DNA from: Quercus robur
Lineage: Eukaryota > Streptophyta > Magnoliopsida > Fagales > Fagaceae
Assembly (NCBI RefSeq): GCF_932294415.1
Contig: NC_065541.1
Coordinates: 55,964,290-56,028,289, forward strand
Direction: 5' to 3'
DNA length: 64,000 nucleotides
Below the pieces are notes generated by a model that worked only from the letters and a program-made list of their open reading frames with translations, was not told the DNA's origin and did no database searches. Below are positions 11,542-21,741 of the stretch, one piece after another. The number at the start of each line of letters is the position of its first letter. Positions within the stretch are counted from its first letter, which is position 1. Position numbers and translations under genes: made by a program.

Positions 11542-12273
11542 AAAATTATTTCTTCTATGGACCTCTCAATCTTAAGTCTTAACTTAATTTTATTCTCAAC
11601 TTTATTTTGGCCCCTCCAAGTTCTGATTCTTGCTCTGATGAAGAAAAAAAATATTATTTTGATCCTGTCATGCATGCTCCATACATAAAAATAAAAGTAG
11701 CTAGTCTTGTTGAAATTGATGGAATTTCATAGTTAAATTACACTGTGTTATACTTGTGACTGTTCATCTTAGAACCTTGTTTCTTCTAATCCAATAGAAA
11801 CAATTCACAAAAACATTAAGAACAAAATTTGCTATGATTTTGATGCCAAAAGACTATGATATATGAGAAAATAAAAATTCAAGTACCTTAGCCTGATTGA
11901 AGGAATTGTTAGGATCACAATTTGAAGGGTAAGAACCATCCTCGTAATTAGGCCAAAGACCATGAATGCCAAAATCTGCAGTAGGCTTGCCAGTGTTTGG
12001 GTAGCAACAACTTTTCTTTGTGTCACAATATGATCCAGGCCACTATAAAAAAATTAAAAAAAAAATTTTGAAAATTAAGAAATGAAAATTTTTAAGTTAC
12101 CCAATATTAATTTAGTAAAGACAATGCATAAAAAGAATGATATGACAGAAAATAAAATGGCTCACCTGTTGGACAAAGTAAAAGAAATCGAAATCCTGTG
12201 ACTGTGAAACACAAAGGAGTGAGAGACACTGTAGCATCAAAAGGCTTAGCAAGATTGAATATTTGGACTCCAT
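8194..12273 (-). CDS. T2 ribonuclease, class I S-like (copy B of a tandem pair)
   Basis: Tandem paralogue of the gene at 3380-6153 with the same four-exon structure: 12166-12273, 11887-12042, 8539-8737, 8194-8417. Exon lengths are identical (108, 156, 199, 224 nt), giving 228 residues and an intact frame. Signal peptide, FGIHGLWPNY and WTHEWEKHGTC are all kept, so it should be an active secreted RNase. I count about 13 amino-acid differences from copy A, among them Asn5Tyr, Gln46Lys, Lys71Glu and several near the C-terminus. Intron 2 is 3149 bp against 1821 bp in copy A. The extra length comes largely from a tRNA-derived SINE, a second SINE, a small MITE and a 684-bp long-TIR element. Copy B may be regulated differently because of this load; that is inference. 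Confidence 0.93.
8827..8984 (+). mobile_element. tRNA-derived SINE, family 1, in intron 2 of RNase copy B
   Basis: Same family as 6589-6749: A-box TTAGTTCAACTGGTAAAG, B-box GGGGTTCAATCCCC, and a poly(A) tail. Flanked by TTGAAGCCTTC at 8816-8826 and 8985-8995. The matching place in copy A (about 4016-4035) has one TTGAAGCC and no insertion, so it is the empty site. The SINE therefore inserted after the gene duplicated. Confidence 0.88.
9217..9404. mobile_element. Small MITE with 9-bp target-site duplication
   Basis: The ends GAGTAATGCTA (from 9225) and TAGCATTACTC (to 9404) are inverted repeats and continue as an imperfect inverted repeat rich in TTTATAA. ATTAAAAAA is found on both sides (9208-9216 and 9405-9413). 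The corresponding site of RNase copy A (about 4230-4245) is uninterrupted. The 9-bp duplication suggests a Mutator-type origin. Confidence 0.65.
9608..9770 (+). mobile_element. tRNA-derived SINE, family 2, in intron 2 of RNase copy B
   Basis: The element begins near CCATCGTGCACCCTTGGC, contains GCGCGATGGTCACTCC and the B-box-like AGAGTTCAAGTCTCC, and ends in A13. GTAGCTGAGTAATA (9594-9607) and GTAGCTAAGTAATA (9771-9784) are the target-site duplications with one change. It differs from family 1 in head and body. Confidence 0.75.
10040..10198. mobile_element. Short hairpin MITE
   Basis: The arms (left CTATTTTAAGAAAGTTTTG region, right CTTTCTTTAAATGGATTATT region) are inverted repeats around a short AT-rich centre. 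The same hairpin layout recurs at about 52,320-52,447 and 63,157-63,276. It has no coding capacity. Confidence 0.5.
10365..11048. mobile_element. Long-TIR foldback element (Mutator-like MITE) in intron 2 of RNase copy B
   Basis: Left arm from 10365 (GGGTACTCTACCATGTAGAG...) and right arm ending near 11023 (...CTCTACATGGTAGAGTACCC) are inverted repeats of about 190 bp with few mismatches. The middle contains (AT)n and nested copies of the AATGCTG/ACTTTAAG motif in both orientations. The 9-bp direct repeat TAGTCATTT borders it at 10356-10364 and 11049-11057. RNase copy A has the site once, uninterrupted (near 5499-5508). The right end extends about 25 bp beyond the matching part of the left end, so the left tip seems shortened. 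Confidence 0.8.
11506..11545. repeat. Poly(C)/poly(A) tract
   Basis: A run of over 20 C followed by A-rich sequence. Similar C/G homopolymers occur near 12,900, 20,172-20,198, 25,388 and 37,787-37,815. The exact length in such tracts is often unreliable in an assembly. Confidence 0.7.
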
Positions 12274-12629
12274 GTCTCTTTCTCTTCCTCTTGTCTCTGT
12301 GGGGTTTGGAATTAGGAATGAAGTTTAAAGATGAGATGGTGTATATTGGTGCAAGGGATAGCTGTATTTATGGATAAAATGGAAAGGTTTTGGGAAGAGA
12401 ATCAGGGTATAGGATATGCTTAGCAATCGTCTTCAGTGATGACATCGTTTAAGATTTTATGTGTGCATTGTTTGAGAGTAATGATTGCTTGTCATATCAA
12501 ATTTTAGGTACTTTTCCTTATTTGCCTCCTTTACCTAAAATTACAATGCCAAAACCCAAAAGCGATTAAAGGGAATAATGTCAACCAAAATAAGGCAAAA
12601 TTAACGGGTAAACTTGTTTTTGTTATAGG

Positions 12630-14843
12630 TGGGATGGAGAGATTCGAATCTCAAACTCTTGATTCTTTTTATTTTTTACAAAAAATACTATTTTCACAAT
12701 ATTATTACTACTCTTTCGTAATAAATTCTAAGTGACAGATTGTTATTAGTCGTTATTGATGGGTAAAAAAATAATTTCAGTTATGAATTTAAGTTAAAAC
12801 GTAAGATTTGTTGTGAAAATATTGTAAACGCAACACCTCTTTCTATAGGACCATAGAGAAACACAAGACTTTTTGGCTTTTGCCTTTCTTTCCCCACCAC
12901 CCCCCCCCCCCCCCCTAACTTCTCTACTTTGATCTTGATTGTGAGATGTTCAAAGAAACTATAATTAAAGTATTTTGTAATTAACTGAATAGAGTCCAAA
13001 AAGGAATGGTGAGGGAGTCAAAGCTTTCAGACTTGTTTTGATAGGTTTAACATAAAAGCCTAATACAACAATTTATGCTTTCATATTTGGGACAACTAAG
13101 ATTAGGATAACGTGTTATGATTGAACATGTTTATGGCACTTAGCTTGTCCAGGACACCTAATATACAATTGGTTGGATTTGGGTCGGTAGTTTTGTTTTG
13201 ATTAATTTGAGAACCAATAACTTGTTATTATTTATGTTTTTGGGTTATAGAAAATTAGAAACACAATTTTCTTTTATCAATCACATCTCAAAATGCCTTC
13301 ACTTTCAAAAAATAGCCACACTGAGAAGTCCTACGTACATACCATGGACAGCTCAATGCATTGGAATATATTTAGAGTGAAAGATATTATTCTTATGAAA
13401 AATGCCCTTGAAATCTGATAGCCCACAACCTAAAATTGTGTTCTCGCTCAGTCTAGTGTGTGAATGCCACAATGAGAGTCCAATTTATGGTACATCTCTT
13501 TGTGGATGGAGAAGAGAACTGAGTTGATGGGAAATGGGGTTTCAATGACTAATTATTAGGTTTTATTATATTGGAAGCTTTGGTAAAAGAAAAGTAAAGA
13601 AGTTAATAGTCTAACTCAATAACATTATTTGATTTTTTTTTTCAATGGGGAGAACTTAGATTTGAATCCCCTACCATACTTAGCAGAAAAATAATACTGT
13701 AATACACTAAGTTCATATGTCAATGTTTGTTAGAGGAATTTTATTTGGAGAGATTTTGTTGGATTAAATAAAGTGAATCAAATAGTAGAAGGTTCATGTT
13801 TCTTTTGAATCCTTTGTTGAGCCTTCCCACCTAGTTTCTATCTCTTTTGAATGAAATTGGTGTACCCTGTGAAGGTGGATTGTTTGGGGTAAGCAAATTG
13901 AGTGTCTCTTTGTTAGAAGACCTCCTCTAAAAAAAAAAAAAAAGACCAAATCAATACATTAATTTCAAGATAAAATTTATGGGATTAGTTATTCAAGAAA
14001 TTTGTTGGATTGGGACAATCAATATGCAAATAAAATTCTAATTATTTTTTTTTATTTTATTTTTTAGCTTTACTTTCTTTTCTTTTTTTAGAAACATTTT
14101 TTTTAGCTTTACTTAGCTGTTTCGTTTCACATCCATCACCACTTCATTGCAATAATATTAATGCACTTATTCTCTTTCTCAAGAACTTAATTTTAGCCTA
14201 TCCAAAAACAAAACAAAAAAAACTTGATTTTAGACTCGTGTTGAACTCATACAAGAGTGTAAATTGATTCTTTAACAAGCCCATGCCTAGCTATTACAAA
14301 GCCCAAAAGTACATTTAATATACACACGAACCTTTGAAACTCTATGTACTATGCAAAGAAAACACAACGGATTCTTTAGCAAGCCTATGCCTAGCTATTA
14401 CCATTCTAAAAGGAACCCAGTTTAGATTGTTTGATCCCATTCTTCCACAAATGAAGACTCTCACATAAACTTAACCTTTCATAATTCTGTCCAACGAGAG
14501 AAAAATTATTCAAACAGAGAGAAGCAAATAATGTAGATAGCTCTTCAAGTGCTGGTCTCAAAGTAACGTCTTTGTCTTCTTTGAGTGGAGCAGTGGGTTA
14601 GTGAAGTTCCAAAACAATGGTTTTTTAACTGAATTTTTTATTTTTATTTTCATCAACAAAAAAAACTGAATTATTTATTTATTTTATATATCTTTTAACT
14701 GATTTAACTGAAGATTAAAGTGAAGATATAGAATATAGACCATAGGTATCTTCAAATTTCAGGGAAAAAAAAAAAAAAACCTTTATTTCCTAGGTGATAG
14801 AGTTCATAAATGGATGAAAGATTTTCCTTGTTAAGAAAATGAA
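12630..14843. other. Gene-free stretch
   Basis: AT-rich DNA with no frame I can support. About 12,663-12,830 looks like a relative of the MITE at 16,157-16,343 (shared TTGTTGTGAAAATATTGTA-like end). The remainder shows only short poly(A/T) tracts and a local repeat of the phrase TTCTTTAGCAAGCC/CTTTAACAAGCCCATGCC near 14,260 and 14,370. Confidence 0.5.
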
Positions 14844-14924
14844 TCATAATTTATTTTTTCTTTTGTTTATTGATCGTTGAAAGACTTGAGGAGCTATATT
14901 AAGTCCAAAGGGCATTACATTCAT
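14844..14924 (-). pseudogene. Reverse-transcriptase fragment of LTR-retroelement type
   Basis: A 27-codon open stretch reads a VMPFGLNIAPQVFQ-like segment, which resembles the MPFGL..AP..FQ motif of Ty3/gypsy-type or pararetroviral reverse transcriptases. It stops at 14844, and at its 5' side a LINE poly(A) tail abuts directly. Only this scrap is recognisable; the assignment rests on one motif. Confidence 0.4.
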
Positions 14925-15850
14925 TTTTTTTTTTTTTTTTTTTTTTTTTGCTGAATAAGATATTGCATTAACAGAGAAAGGAAAGACACAAACACACAAA
15001 ACAAACAAAACCACAAGGAAAGGATGGGACTGAACCAACTCCTCCCTCTACAAACTCAGAAACTACAGAGAAGGGTGGAGTCCCAAACCTGTCCCAAAAA
15101 TAAAACAAAGTTTGTCTCTAAATATAAAACAAGCATTCCAGCATACAAAGAATTTAAAATAACACGAGTCTCTTCTAGAATAGCACTGATGGACCAATGC
15201 AGCGTTGCAGATAGCTTGGGCATCTCCTTCTAACACAACTCTATCAAAACTTTCTCACCGAGCTAATCTGGCTACTAGTAGAGCAGCTTTTGATTCTGCC
15301 CAAATAGGCTCTCCTGGGCATTCTTCTTGAGTCTTGAGCTGCTATTATAGAACCATTGCTATCTCTACAAACCACTGCTAACACCACTTTATCAGGCTTC
15401 ACTGCTGAATCAAAGTTATACTTGATCCATCCTAGAGGAGGAGGAGGAGGAGGAGGCTTCCATGAAGAAGAATTCTCTTTTTTCTCAAGGTTCAATTGCC
15501 AAGCTTGTTTGTGTTGTATAAACACCTTATTTACTTGGTTGAAGAGGTTGACTGAATCTACTGATTGGTTTCCCCAGTCCCCACACTGCTTTATTTTTAT
15601 TCATCCATATTTGGTCACAAAGAACAGCTGCAAAAAGGCTAAACTGCATTGCTTCCCCACCTTGTATTCTCAAAATTTCACTAGGATCAATTATAACCTT
15701 TATCCACTGATCAATATTCATATCCTAAAAAGCTCTCATGTTTGTTTAGAGGCCAAGTTGAGTTTGCCCAAACCTGAACTGTGACGGGGCAGCGTATGAA
15801 GATGTGTTCAACGGTTTCTTCCTCTTTAATTGATAATGTCCTCTAGGAGT
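14925..15850 (-). pseudogene. L1-type LINE remnant (RNase H and zf-RVT region), 5'-truncated
   Basis: On the minus strand, pieces of a plant non-LTR retrotransposon ORF2 C-terminus are visible. A zf-RVT-like stretch (EETVEHIFIRCP, then VQVWA) lies near 15,730-15,830. A linker with DQIWMNKNKAVWG is in 15,527-15,721. An RNase H domain start (WIKYNFDSA, then VCRDSNGSIIAA) is in 15,244-15,525. Frameshifts and stops separate them. A plus-strand T run at about 14,923-14,949 is the 3' poly(A) tail, which fixes orientation. The (GGA)n at 15,432-15,455 lies inside the RNase H linker and encodes prolines. It is a dead 5'-truncated insertion; I could not find its target-site duplication. Confidence 0.75.
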
Positions 15851-16156
15851 GAGTATAAATTCCTAGTTGGAATCCTCTGAATATGAAATACACCTTTGTT
15901 TAGGTGTTTGTTTGAAACTTTTGGAGCCTTTTTGGTTACCGTAACCCAATCATTTAATTTAGGATTCGTACACACGAATCCATATCCATAAGCCGCCAAG
16001 GGTGCATGGTAATGTTCGCGGGTGGAGTATTGCTATTGCTATTGCCATTGAACAATAATGCTCCCACAGAATTAAGAAAATTCAAAATTATTAGAGAGGA
16101 AAAAAAAAGATTGAATAGGCAAGATAAATAGCAAAGGAGCTGATCGATATTTATTC

Positions 16157-16343
16157 TAAGAGAGATGTTACGTCTACAATATTTTTACAACAAATCATAA
16201 GTGGTTAGTTATTATTGGTTCAAATTTCAAACTAATGCTAAAATTACTTTTTTGCCTCAACAATAACAACTAGTAACAACTTGTCACTTAGAATTTGTTG
16301 TAAAAATATTGTAAAAATATTGTAGACATATCATTTCTCTTAT
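16157..16343. mobile_element. MITE with AAGAGAGATG termini
   Basis: Left AAGAGAGATGTTACGTCTAC and right GTAGACATATCATTTCTCTT ends are inverted repeats, continued by ACAATATTTTTACAACAAAT and its complement. About 187 bp, non-coding. A decayed relative lies near 12,663-12,830. Confidence 0.65.
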
Positions 16344-16668
16344 TCTAATAGTTATATATACTAGTCTTTTATCCGTGTCATGATATTTTATTGCCTAATT
16401 AGAAATATAGTTTAGTGACTAATTTAGAAAAGAAAAAAAAATTTATAAACCAACTATACTCATCACAAGCACTTTACGCATACAATTAGGCTTAAGGTAA
16501 AACCTAGACCAATACAGAGAAAAGATGACTTATTGCTCAAATTAGAATTATGCACAAGCTTGTCATCAATTTATTATAACTTAGGAAACTGGTGACAAAT
16601 TATAGTAACTAGTCGTGGACCCTACACATTTCACGCGATAATTTTTTTTAAGGCGGTCTCATTAAATT

Positions 16669-16838
16669 CTTTTTTTTTTTTTTTGAGAGAGAATTTCAAC
16701 CTATAGCGTTCATTCCTGATGATAGCTCTTTATCATCAGACCAAGACACCAATCAGTTTTTGGTGTAGGCACGGATTGAACCTCAGATCTCTTATTCAAC
16801 CATCAGAGATTTTACCAGCTGAGCTAGCTGGAACCCAC
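16669..16838 (-). mobile_element. tRNA-derived SINE, family 1
   Basis: On the minus strand it begins with a tRNA-like head (CCAGCTAGCTCAGCTGGTAA; B-box region GAGGTTCAATCCGTGCC) and ends in a poly(A) tail (plus-strand T run at 16,670-16,684). CTCATTAAATT flanks it at 16658-16668 and 16839-16849. The other half of the local duplication (about 17,496-17,520) has the site once and empty. Confidence 0.88.
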
Positions 16839-17064
16839 CTCATTAAATTTATTTATTATTTCATTTTGGACTAATTTAATAAATAGTAATGTAATTTATA
16901 ATCATATTTTAATTTATTATATAGACAATCACAAATGTAATATATATATATATATATAAATTTTTGTTGTACCAAATCAAAACAATAGAATTTTTCTCAA
17001 TACAGAGAAAAGATGACTTATTGCTCAAATTAGAATTATGCACAAGCTTGCCATCAATTTATTA

Positions 17065-17413
17065 CTCCCTTCATCCCACTTTGTTTGTTCTCTATTCTAT
17101 TTCGAGATATTCCAAAATATTGTCATGTTTTTAAAAATAAAAGTCATTAATTAACTAATGTTCTTATTATACCCCTACTTTATTTTCAAAACTATTTGAA
17201 AAGAAAACTAACAAATATTTAAAAAATAATCTAATTGGGGCATCTTTTTAGTTGCCTCATTAAGAATAACTCTTTTTAAAAAAAAATTGATAAATTTATT
17301 TAAGAATAGTTTTGTAAACTTATACATTTTTATAAAGCAAACAAGACAATAAATGATATTCCCTTAAAAATTTTTACTTTTCAAACAGAACAAACAAATT
17401 GGGACAGAGGGAT
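17065..17413. mobile_element. Stowaway-type (Tc1/mariner) MITE, 349 bp
   Basis: The terminal inverted repeats are CTCCCTTCATCCC at the left and the complement of ATCCCTCTGTCCC at the right, with a TA target-site duplication (17063-17064, 17414-17415). The paralogous empty site near 16,566-16,580 reads CAATTTATTATAACTTAGG. That equals the two flanks joined over one TA, which fixes both ends exactly. Non-coding. Confidence 0.88.
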
Positions 17414-17631
17414 TATAACTTAGGAAACTAGTGACAAATTATAGTAACTAGTTGTGGACCCTGCACGTTTCGCGTGATAATTTTTTTTAAAGTGGTCTCA
17501 TTAAATTCATTTATTATTTCATTTTAGACTTCTTTTTTTTTAAGGAAAATCATTTTTTTGGACTAATTTAATAAATAGTAATGTAATTTATAATCATATT
17601 TTAATTTATTATATGGACAATCACAAATGTA

Positions 17632-17667
<36 letters not shown>

Positions 17668-18524
17668 TTGTACCAAATCAAAACAATACATTTTTTCTCA
17701 ATAATTCAAAAAGTAAGTTAGCGAAAATATTAATTTTTTAATAAAATTTATTTATAATATTTTGTGTATCATTAAAAATTATATAAAATTTGAAAATTTT
17801 TCTTTTAATTTAAGAAAAAAAAAAACCCTTTCTCAAACCAGAAATTTTCTACCATAAAATCAAAAACACCGAGAAACTTATCTAAAAAATTAATAAAATT
17901 AAAAAAAAAAATACAATTTAAAAAATATATATAAAATAAAAGATTGCAACTCTTTTTCCATAAAAAAATAAAATAAAAACCAAGAGTACAATTCCAAAGG
18001 GGAAAAGTAGAGAAGTTTTTTGAAAAAAGAAGTATTGTGTTAATGTTGTCATTATCTAATCTAACATCTAATCCAATATATGAAAAATGAGTAGATAAAT
18101 AAATAATTTTAAACACAAAGTAGAATTTGTTTTCTTAAAAATCTCAATGAATACACTATTGAAATAAAGAAGATGAAAAATAATATAAAATATTCGTAAA
18201 CACTTAAAACAATTACTTAAGCATCTAAGAACATTATATAATAAAGATATAACAATTTGCCGCTAATATATTAAATATAATATTTACAAACAGTGAAAAG
18301 AAATTGCACAAAGACCATTATCTTCAACTACACTAACTGTTCTTCATTAGTTTGTCCAGATTATCCTGTTGTTTTTCAAATAAACTAAAATCTGACAACA
18401 ACACAAAATTTGACATATTGTAATATGAATTTTCCCCAATTCAGATCAACATCAAATACCATTCATTAAAAGCATTTAGTGTTGCAAATAAAATGATAAA
18501 AGACAAATAGATTCCATTGCAATT

Positions 18525-20065
18525 TTTTTCCAACAAGATTCATGATCTTTAATATACCATTGAGATTCAGGCACAAGTTGACATGTTAACCATCATATTT
18601 TAGCTGTTGTGCGATGTCGAGTCCCAAAGATGGGCTCTTACTAAAGCTAGAGCTGGACCAAATTTTTATGATGATAAAATAAAAATAAAAAATGTTCTAG
18701 GCTCATCGTTTTACCATAATCTCAATCCACCCATAAAAAAAAAACTCTCAAGCTATACTAAATAAAATACATCATATATTTATATATGGACCCGAAACAA
18801 AGTTATAAAATTTAATATCACATAGTTATGTTTCATCATATTAATTGTGGGGTCCAATAATTTATGGGTCCAGCCCACACGCTTATGGGAAGCCCATCGG
18901 TCTTAAACTGAAGGAGGCCAGGGCCCAAGCTCGAAACTAAGAAACATAAAAATAGCCCGAAGACATAGCCGAGGACGGTTTCGTCCTCGGCAGGCCCAAA
19001 ACCTCAGGGATAGGAATGGAACACGAGTAAGCTAGAAAGATCAGAAAATATCCTGGGGAAGTTGTCTTTAATGCCCTTCCCTGACATGACACTGCCCCTA
19101 ACAGAGCCGGGATCTTAGGCTTTATGGATCATCTACAGTAATTTTGGGATTAGATTAATGGGACAGATATCTGTCCTGGAAAGATCAACCCTACACGTGG
19201 ACGGGGGACAACAAACGTAGGCTAGTATAAAAGGAAAGGTAAACTAATAAGGAAGGGGGTCTCCCATCTAGCTTCTGAAAAAGACTTGATGAAAGAGAAT
19301 GCCTGGAGAATACACGCCGGACACCACCTAAAAACCCGCCAACGGGTAACCGAGGACAACACCATCGCTCCTCGGACATGATCCGAGGAGCCAAATCCTC
19401 CTAGACACAAGATTGAAGGGCCTGAATATCCAGCCCAAAGCTTTATCTCATGTTGGTTCACCTAAAGTCCGGCCCGAAATGTCCCCCTGTGATCCAACGC
19501 TGGCCTTTTAATCTCACTTTCTACAAATATTATTGTGAGGGACTTTCCGTGTGCGAGCCCAACATTGTTGTTGGGCCGTTAAAGATTTTGTGCCCTTACA
19601 TTAATATTTATTTGTTATATTTATCTGTATAGATTACATGATAGGAAATTCATAGTTTTTAGTAATCAACTTTATTTTTTTTTTTTTATGAGAAAAAAGA
19701 TTTAATAGAGGTGAGTGTAACCCTTTTCCGTTGCAATTTTTTTTCCAACAAAATTCATGAGCTTTAATATACCATTGAGATTCAGGCACAAGTTGGCATG
19801 TTAACCCATAAGATTTTAGCTGTTGTGCGATGTTGAGTCCCAAAGATGGGCTCTTATTAAAGCTAGAGCTGGCCCAGATTTTTATGATGATAAAAAAAAA
19901 AAAAAAAAAAAAATTCTCAACCTATACTAAATAAAATACATCATATATTTATATATGGACCCGAAACAAAGTTATAAAATTTAATATATCATAGTTATGT
20001 TTCATCATATTAATATTTATTTGTTAGACTTCATAATAGGAAATTCATAGTTTTTAGTGATCAGC
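18525..20065. repeat. Local duplication, one copy interrupted by a solo LTR
   Basis: Copy 1 (about 18,525-18,845 continued at 19,601-19,675) and copy 2 (about 19,730-20,065) share the phrases TTGAGATTCAGGCACAAGTT, CAAAGATGGGCTCTTA and TGGACCCGAAACAAAGTTA. They are nearly identical apart from small changes and the LTR inserted in copy 1. Confidence 0.8.
18846..19600. mobile_element. Solo LTR, 755 bp
   Basis: Begins TGTGGGGTCC and ends GCCCTTACA, so it has canonical TG...CA ends, with a 5-bp target-site duplication TTAAT (18841-18845, 19601-19605). The tandem paralogue near 20,008-20,020 gives the empty site CATATTAATATTTATTTG. A TATAAAAGG box at about 19,226 could be the LTR promoter on the plus strand. 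Palindromic CCGAGGAC...GTCCTCGG (near 18,970) and further CCGAGGA-type motifs are inside. The short ORFs here are LTR sequence, not genes. Superfamily is not determined. Confidence 0.85.
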
Positions 20066-20759
20066 TCTATTATTATTATTATTTTTGAGAAAAAACCATA
20101 CTCATTGGAAGTGATCAACTCTATTAAATTTACCAAGCTAAAAAAAATCTATTGAATTCCCCTTTTTTTTTGGTGGGGGCCGGGGGGGGGGGGGGGGTGA
20201 ATAACTCTATTGAATTGTCTATAAAAATAAATAAATAAAAACTCTATTAAATGGGCTTGCTTGGTGATAGATCCTTAAGAATAAGCCAATCACACCAACG
20301 GGCAACAACCAAGCCCACTGTTTGGGTTTTGAGACAGATTTGTCTCGTTATTTCAGTTTTTCAATCAAAAAAGCCCTCCGCTTGATAGTCACCATAGATA
20401 TGAGGCCCAAACAACCCTCCAACCACTTTCAACTTCAGGCCCTTATACGAGCATCAAATGTGTTCCAATTTAAGCCCAATTGAGGTAAGAATGCTTCTCT
20501 AGATCAGTTTTTGTTTGGGCCAATATTGGATATGGTAAATACAAAAATTCTTTCTCTTGTGAATATTTTTTAATCAAAAAATAATAATAATCTGTTGTGA
20601 TTTTTTTTTAAATATTTCGATAGTTAGAAGGAATTTAAATCTTAAATTTCTTTATTAAAAATATCAAAATTGGTGTTAATTGAGTTATAAGACTCTTGGC
20701 AAATCTATTGTGATTGATTTAGAAAAAGCATTGTTAAGGACCTTTATGCAAATGATATT

Positions 20760-21741
20760 GAGCATTCCCATTAGCTATTCTATAAAAAATGTCATTTTGA
20801 CACACCAAAAGTTTATTTTATTATTTTAACACATCATTTTATAATATCCCCTACATCACATGTTTTATTCTTCAATTTTATACATTAAAATAATATTTAC
20901 AACATATTAAAATAATATATTAACTCCTCAACAACAACAACAACACAACCAACACTGCTTCAACAACGGCCACCAACAACAACAGCCAACAACAACAACA
21001 CCAACAGCCACCATCAGCACAAACCCATTACCAAACTCATACCCATAACAAATCCACAGCCACCATCGGCACAAGCCCACATCCACTAACACCACAAACC
21101 CACAACCACCACCGGCATAAACCCATAGCCACCAACGCCACAAACTCACAACCACCACTGTCGGAATCCTCTCACAATTTTTTTTTTTTTTTTTTTAAAA
21201 TTTAGAGAGTGGTTTGAAAGCCTAACCTAACCGATCAATCAATGACCCAAAACCTCGACCCACAACCCACACAATGTCATTGAATGCCGATCCAAAATGC
21301 CGAATCCATAACCCACACAACCACTACCAAATTTACCATCAAATAACAAAAAAAAAAAAAAAAACCACTGCGATAGAGATCGACTTGGCTTGATGCTCCA
21401 ACCTAAGTTTCGTCAGAGATGGAGGCAAAGACGTCGAGCAAAGGGAGAGAGAGAGAGAGCAGAGAAATGGTTGGAGGCTCAGAGCAAGAATGAGAGACAA
21501 GGAAGAAAGACGGAAATGAGAAAGACAAAAAAAATAAGAAGAAAAGAAAGCGAGGCCCACCTGAATAAAAAAATAATATAAGTTTTATAATTTGTGAACA
21601 GTGCGTTCTCAAATTTGAGATTGCATTGTTCATTAATGCCAAATATTATGGCATTTAAAACACCTGATGAGAGTGGTTTTTTAGTGTTTGGTGTGTCAAA
21701 TGCCAAATATTTGGCATTTGACACACCTGATGGGAATGCTC
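20760..21741. mobile_element. Non-autonomous DNA transposon with GAGCATTCCCAT termini
   Basis: Left GAGCATTCCCATTAG and right CTGATGGGAATGCTC are inverted repeats about 980 bp apart, and both are followed inward by the TGACACACC motif. The inside is low complexity: (CAA/ACC)n at 20,930-21,160, T and A runs, a GA-rich block at 21,440-21,470. It has no transposase frame. A fragment with the same end (TTTGACACACCTAATGCTG) occurs near 37,596-37,622. Confidence 0.65.

Larger units (their letters stand above)
1..12626. repeat. Tandem segmental duplication carrying two RNase T2 genes
   Basis: The sequence from position 1 aligns by eye with the sequence from about 6954 (shared GTTGGCGTGGCCCAAAA and following flank). 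Similarity runs through the 3' flank, the whole RNase gene and its promoter up to about 6575 in block 1 and about 12,626 in block 2. Block 1 may begin before the window. Between the blocks (6576-6953) is a spacer that includes a SINE. Blocks differ by insertions: block 1 has GC-rich CCCGACCC-type repeats (about 740-900 and 2835-2945) and a MITE-like insertion at about 4311-5120; block 2 has the intron-2 insertions. Head-to-tail order suggests unequal crossing-over. Confidence 0.85.
16512..17690. repeat. Local tandem duplication with one different insertion in each half
   Basis: The first half (about 16,512-16,990) and second half (about 16,999-17,690) share long near-identical stretches: CAATACAGAGAAAAGATGAC, TATAGTAACTAGT.GTGGACC and the (TA)n tract before GTACCAAATCAAAACAATA. 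The first half contains a SINE not in the second; the second contains a Stowaway-type MITE not in the first. Each half is therefore the empty site for the other's insertion. Confidence 0.85.

Noticed and set aside
3380-12273. Self-incompatibility S-locus RNase
   Set aside because: Three introns, the IEFPSF end and the class I pattern point to an S-like RNase, and no F-box genes are seen nearby.
19191-19461. Overlapping minus-strand frames of 67-79 codons
   Set aside because: They lie entirely inside the solo LTR and have no protein-family content.
20928-21158. Gly/Val/Trp-rich frame that might be a cell-wall protein
   Set aside because: It is a simple (CAA/ACC)n repeat inside a DNA transposon; the translation is repeat-driven.
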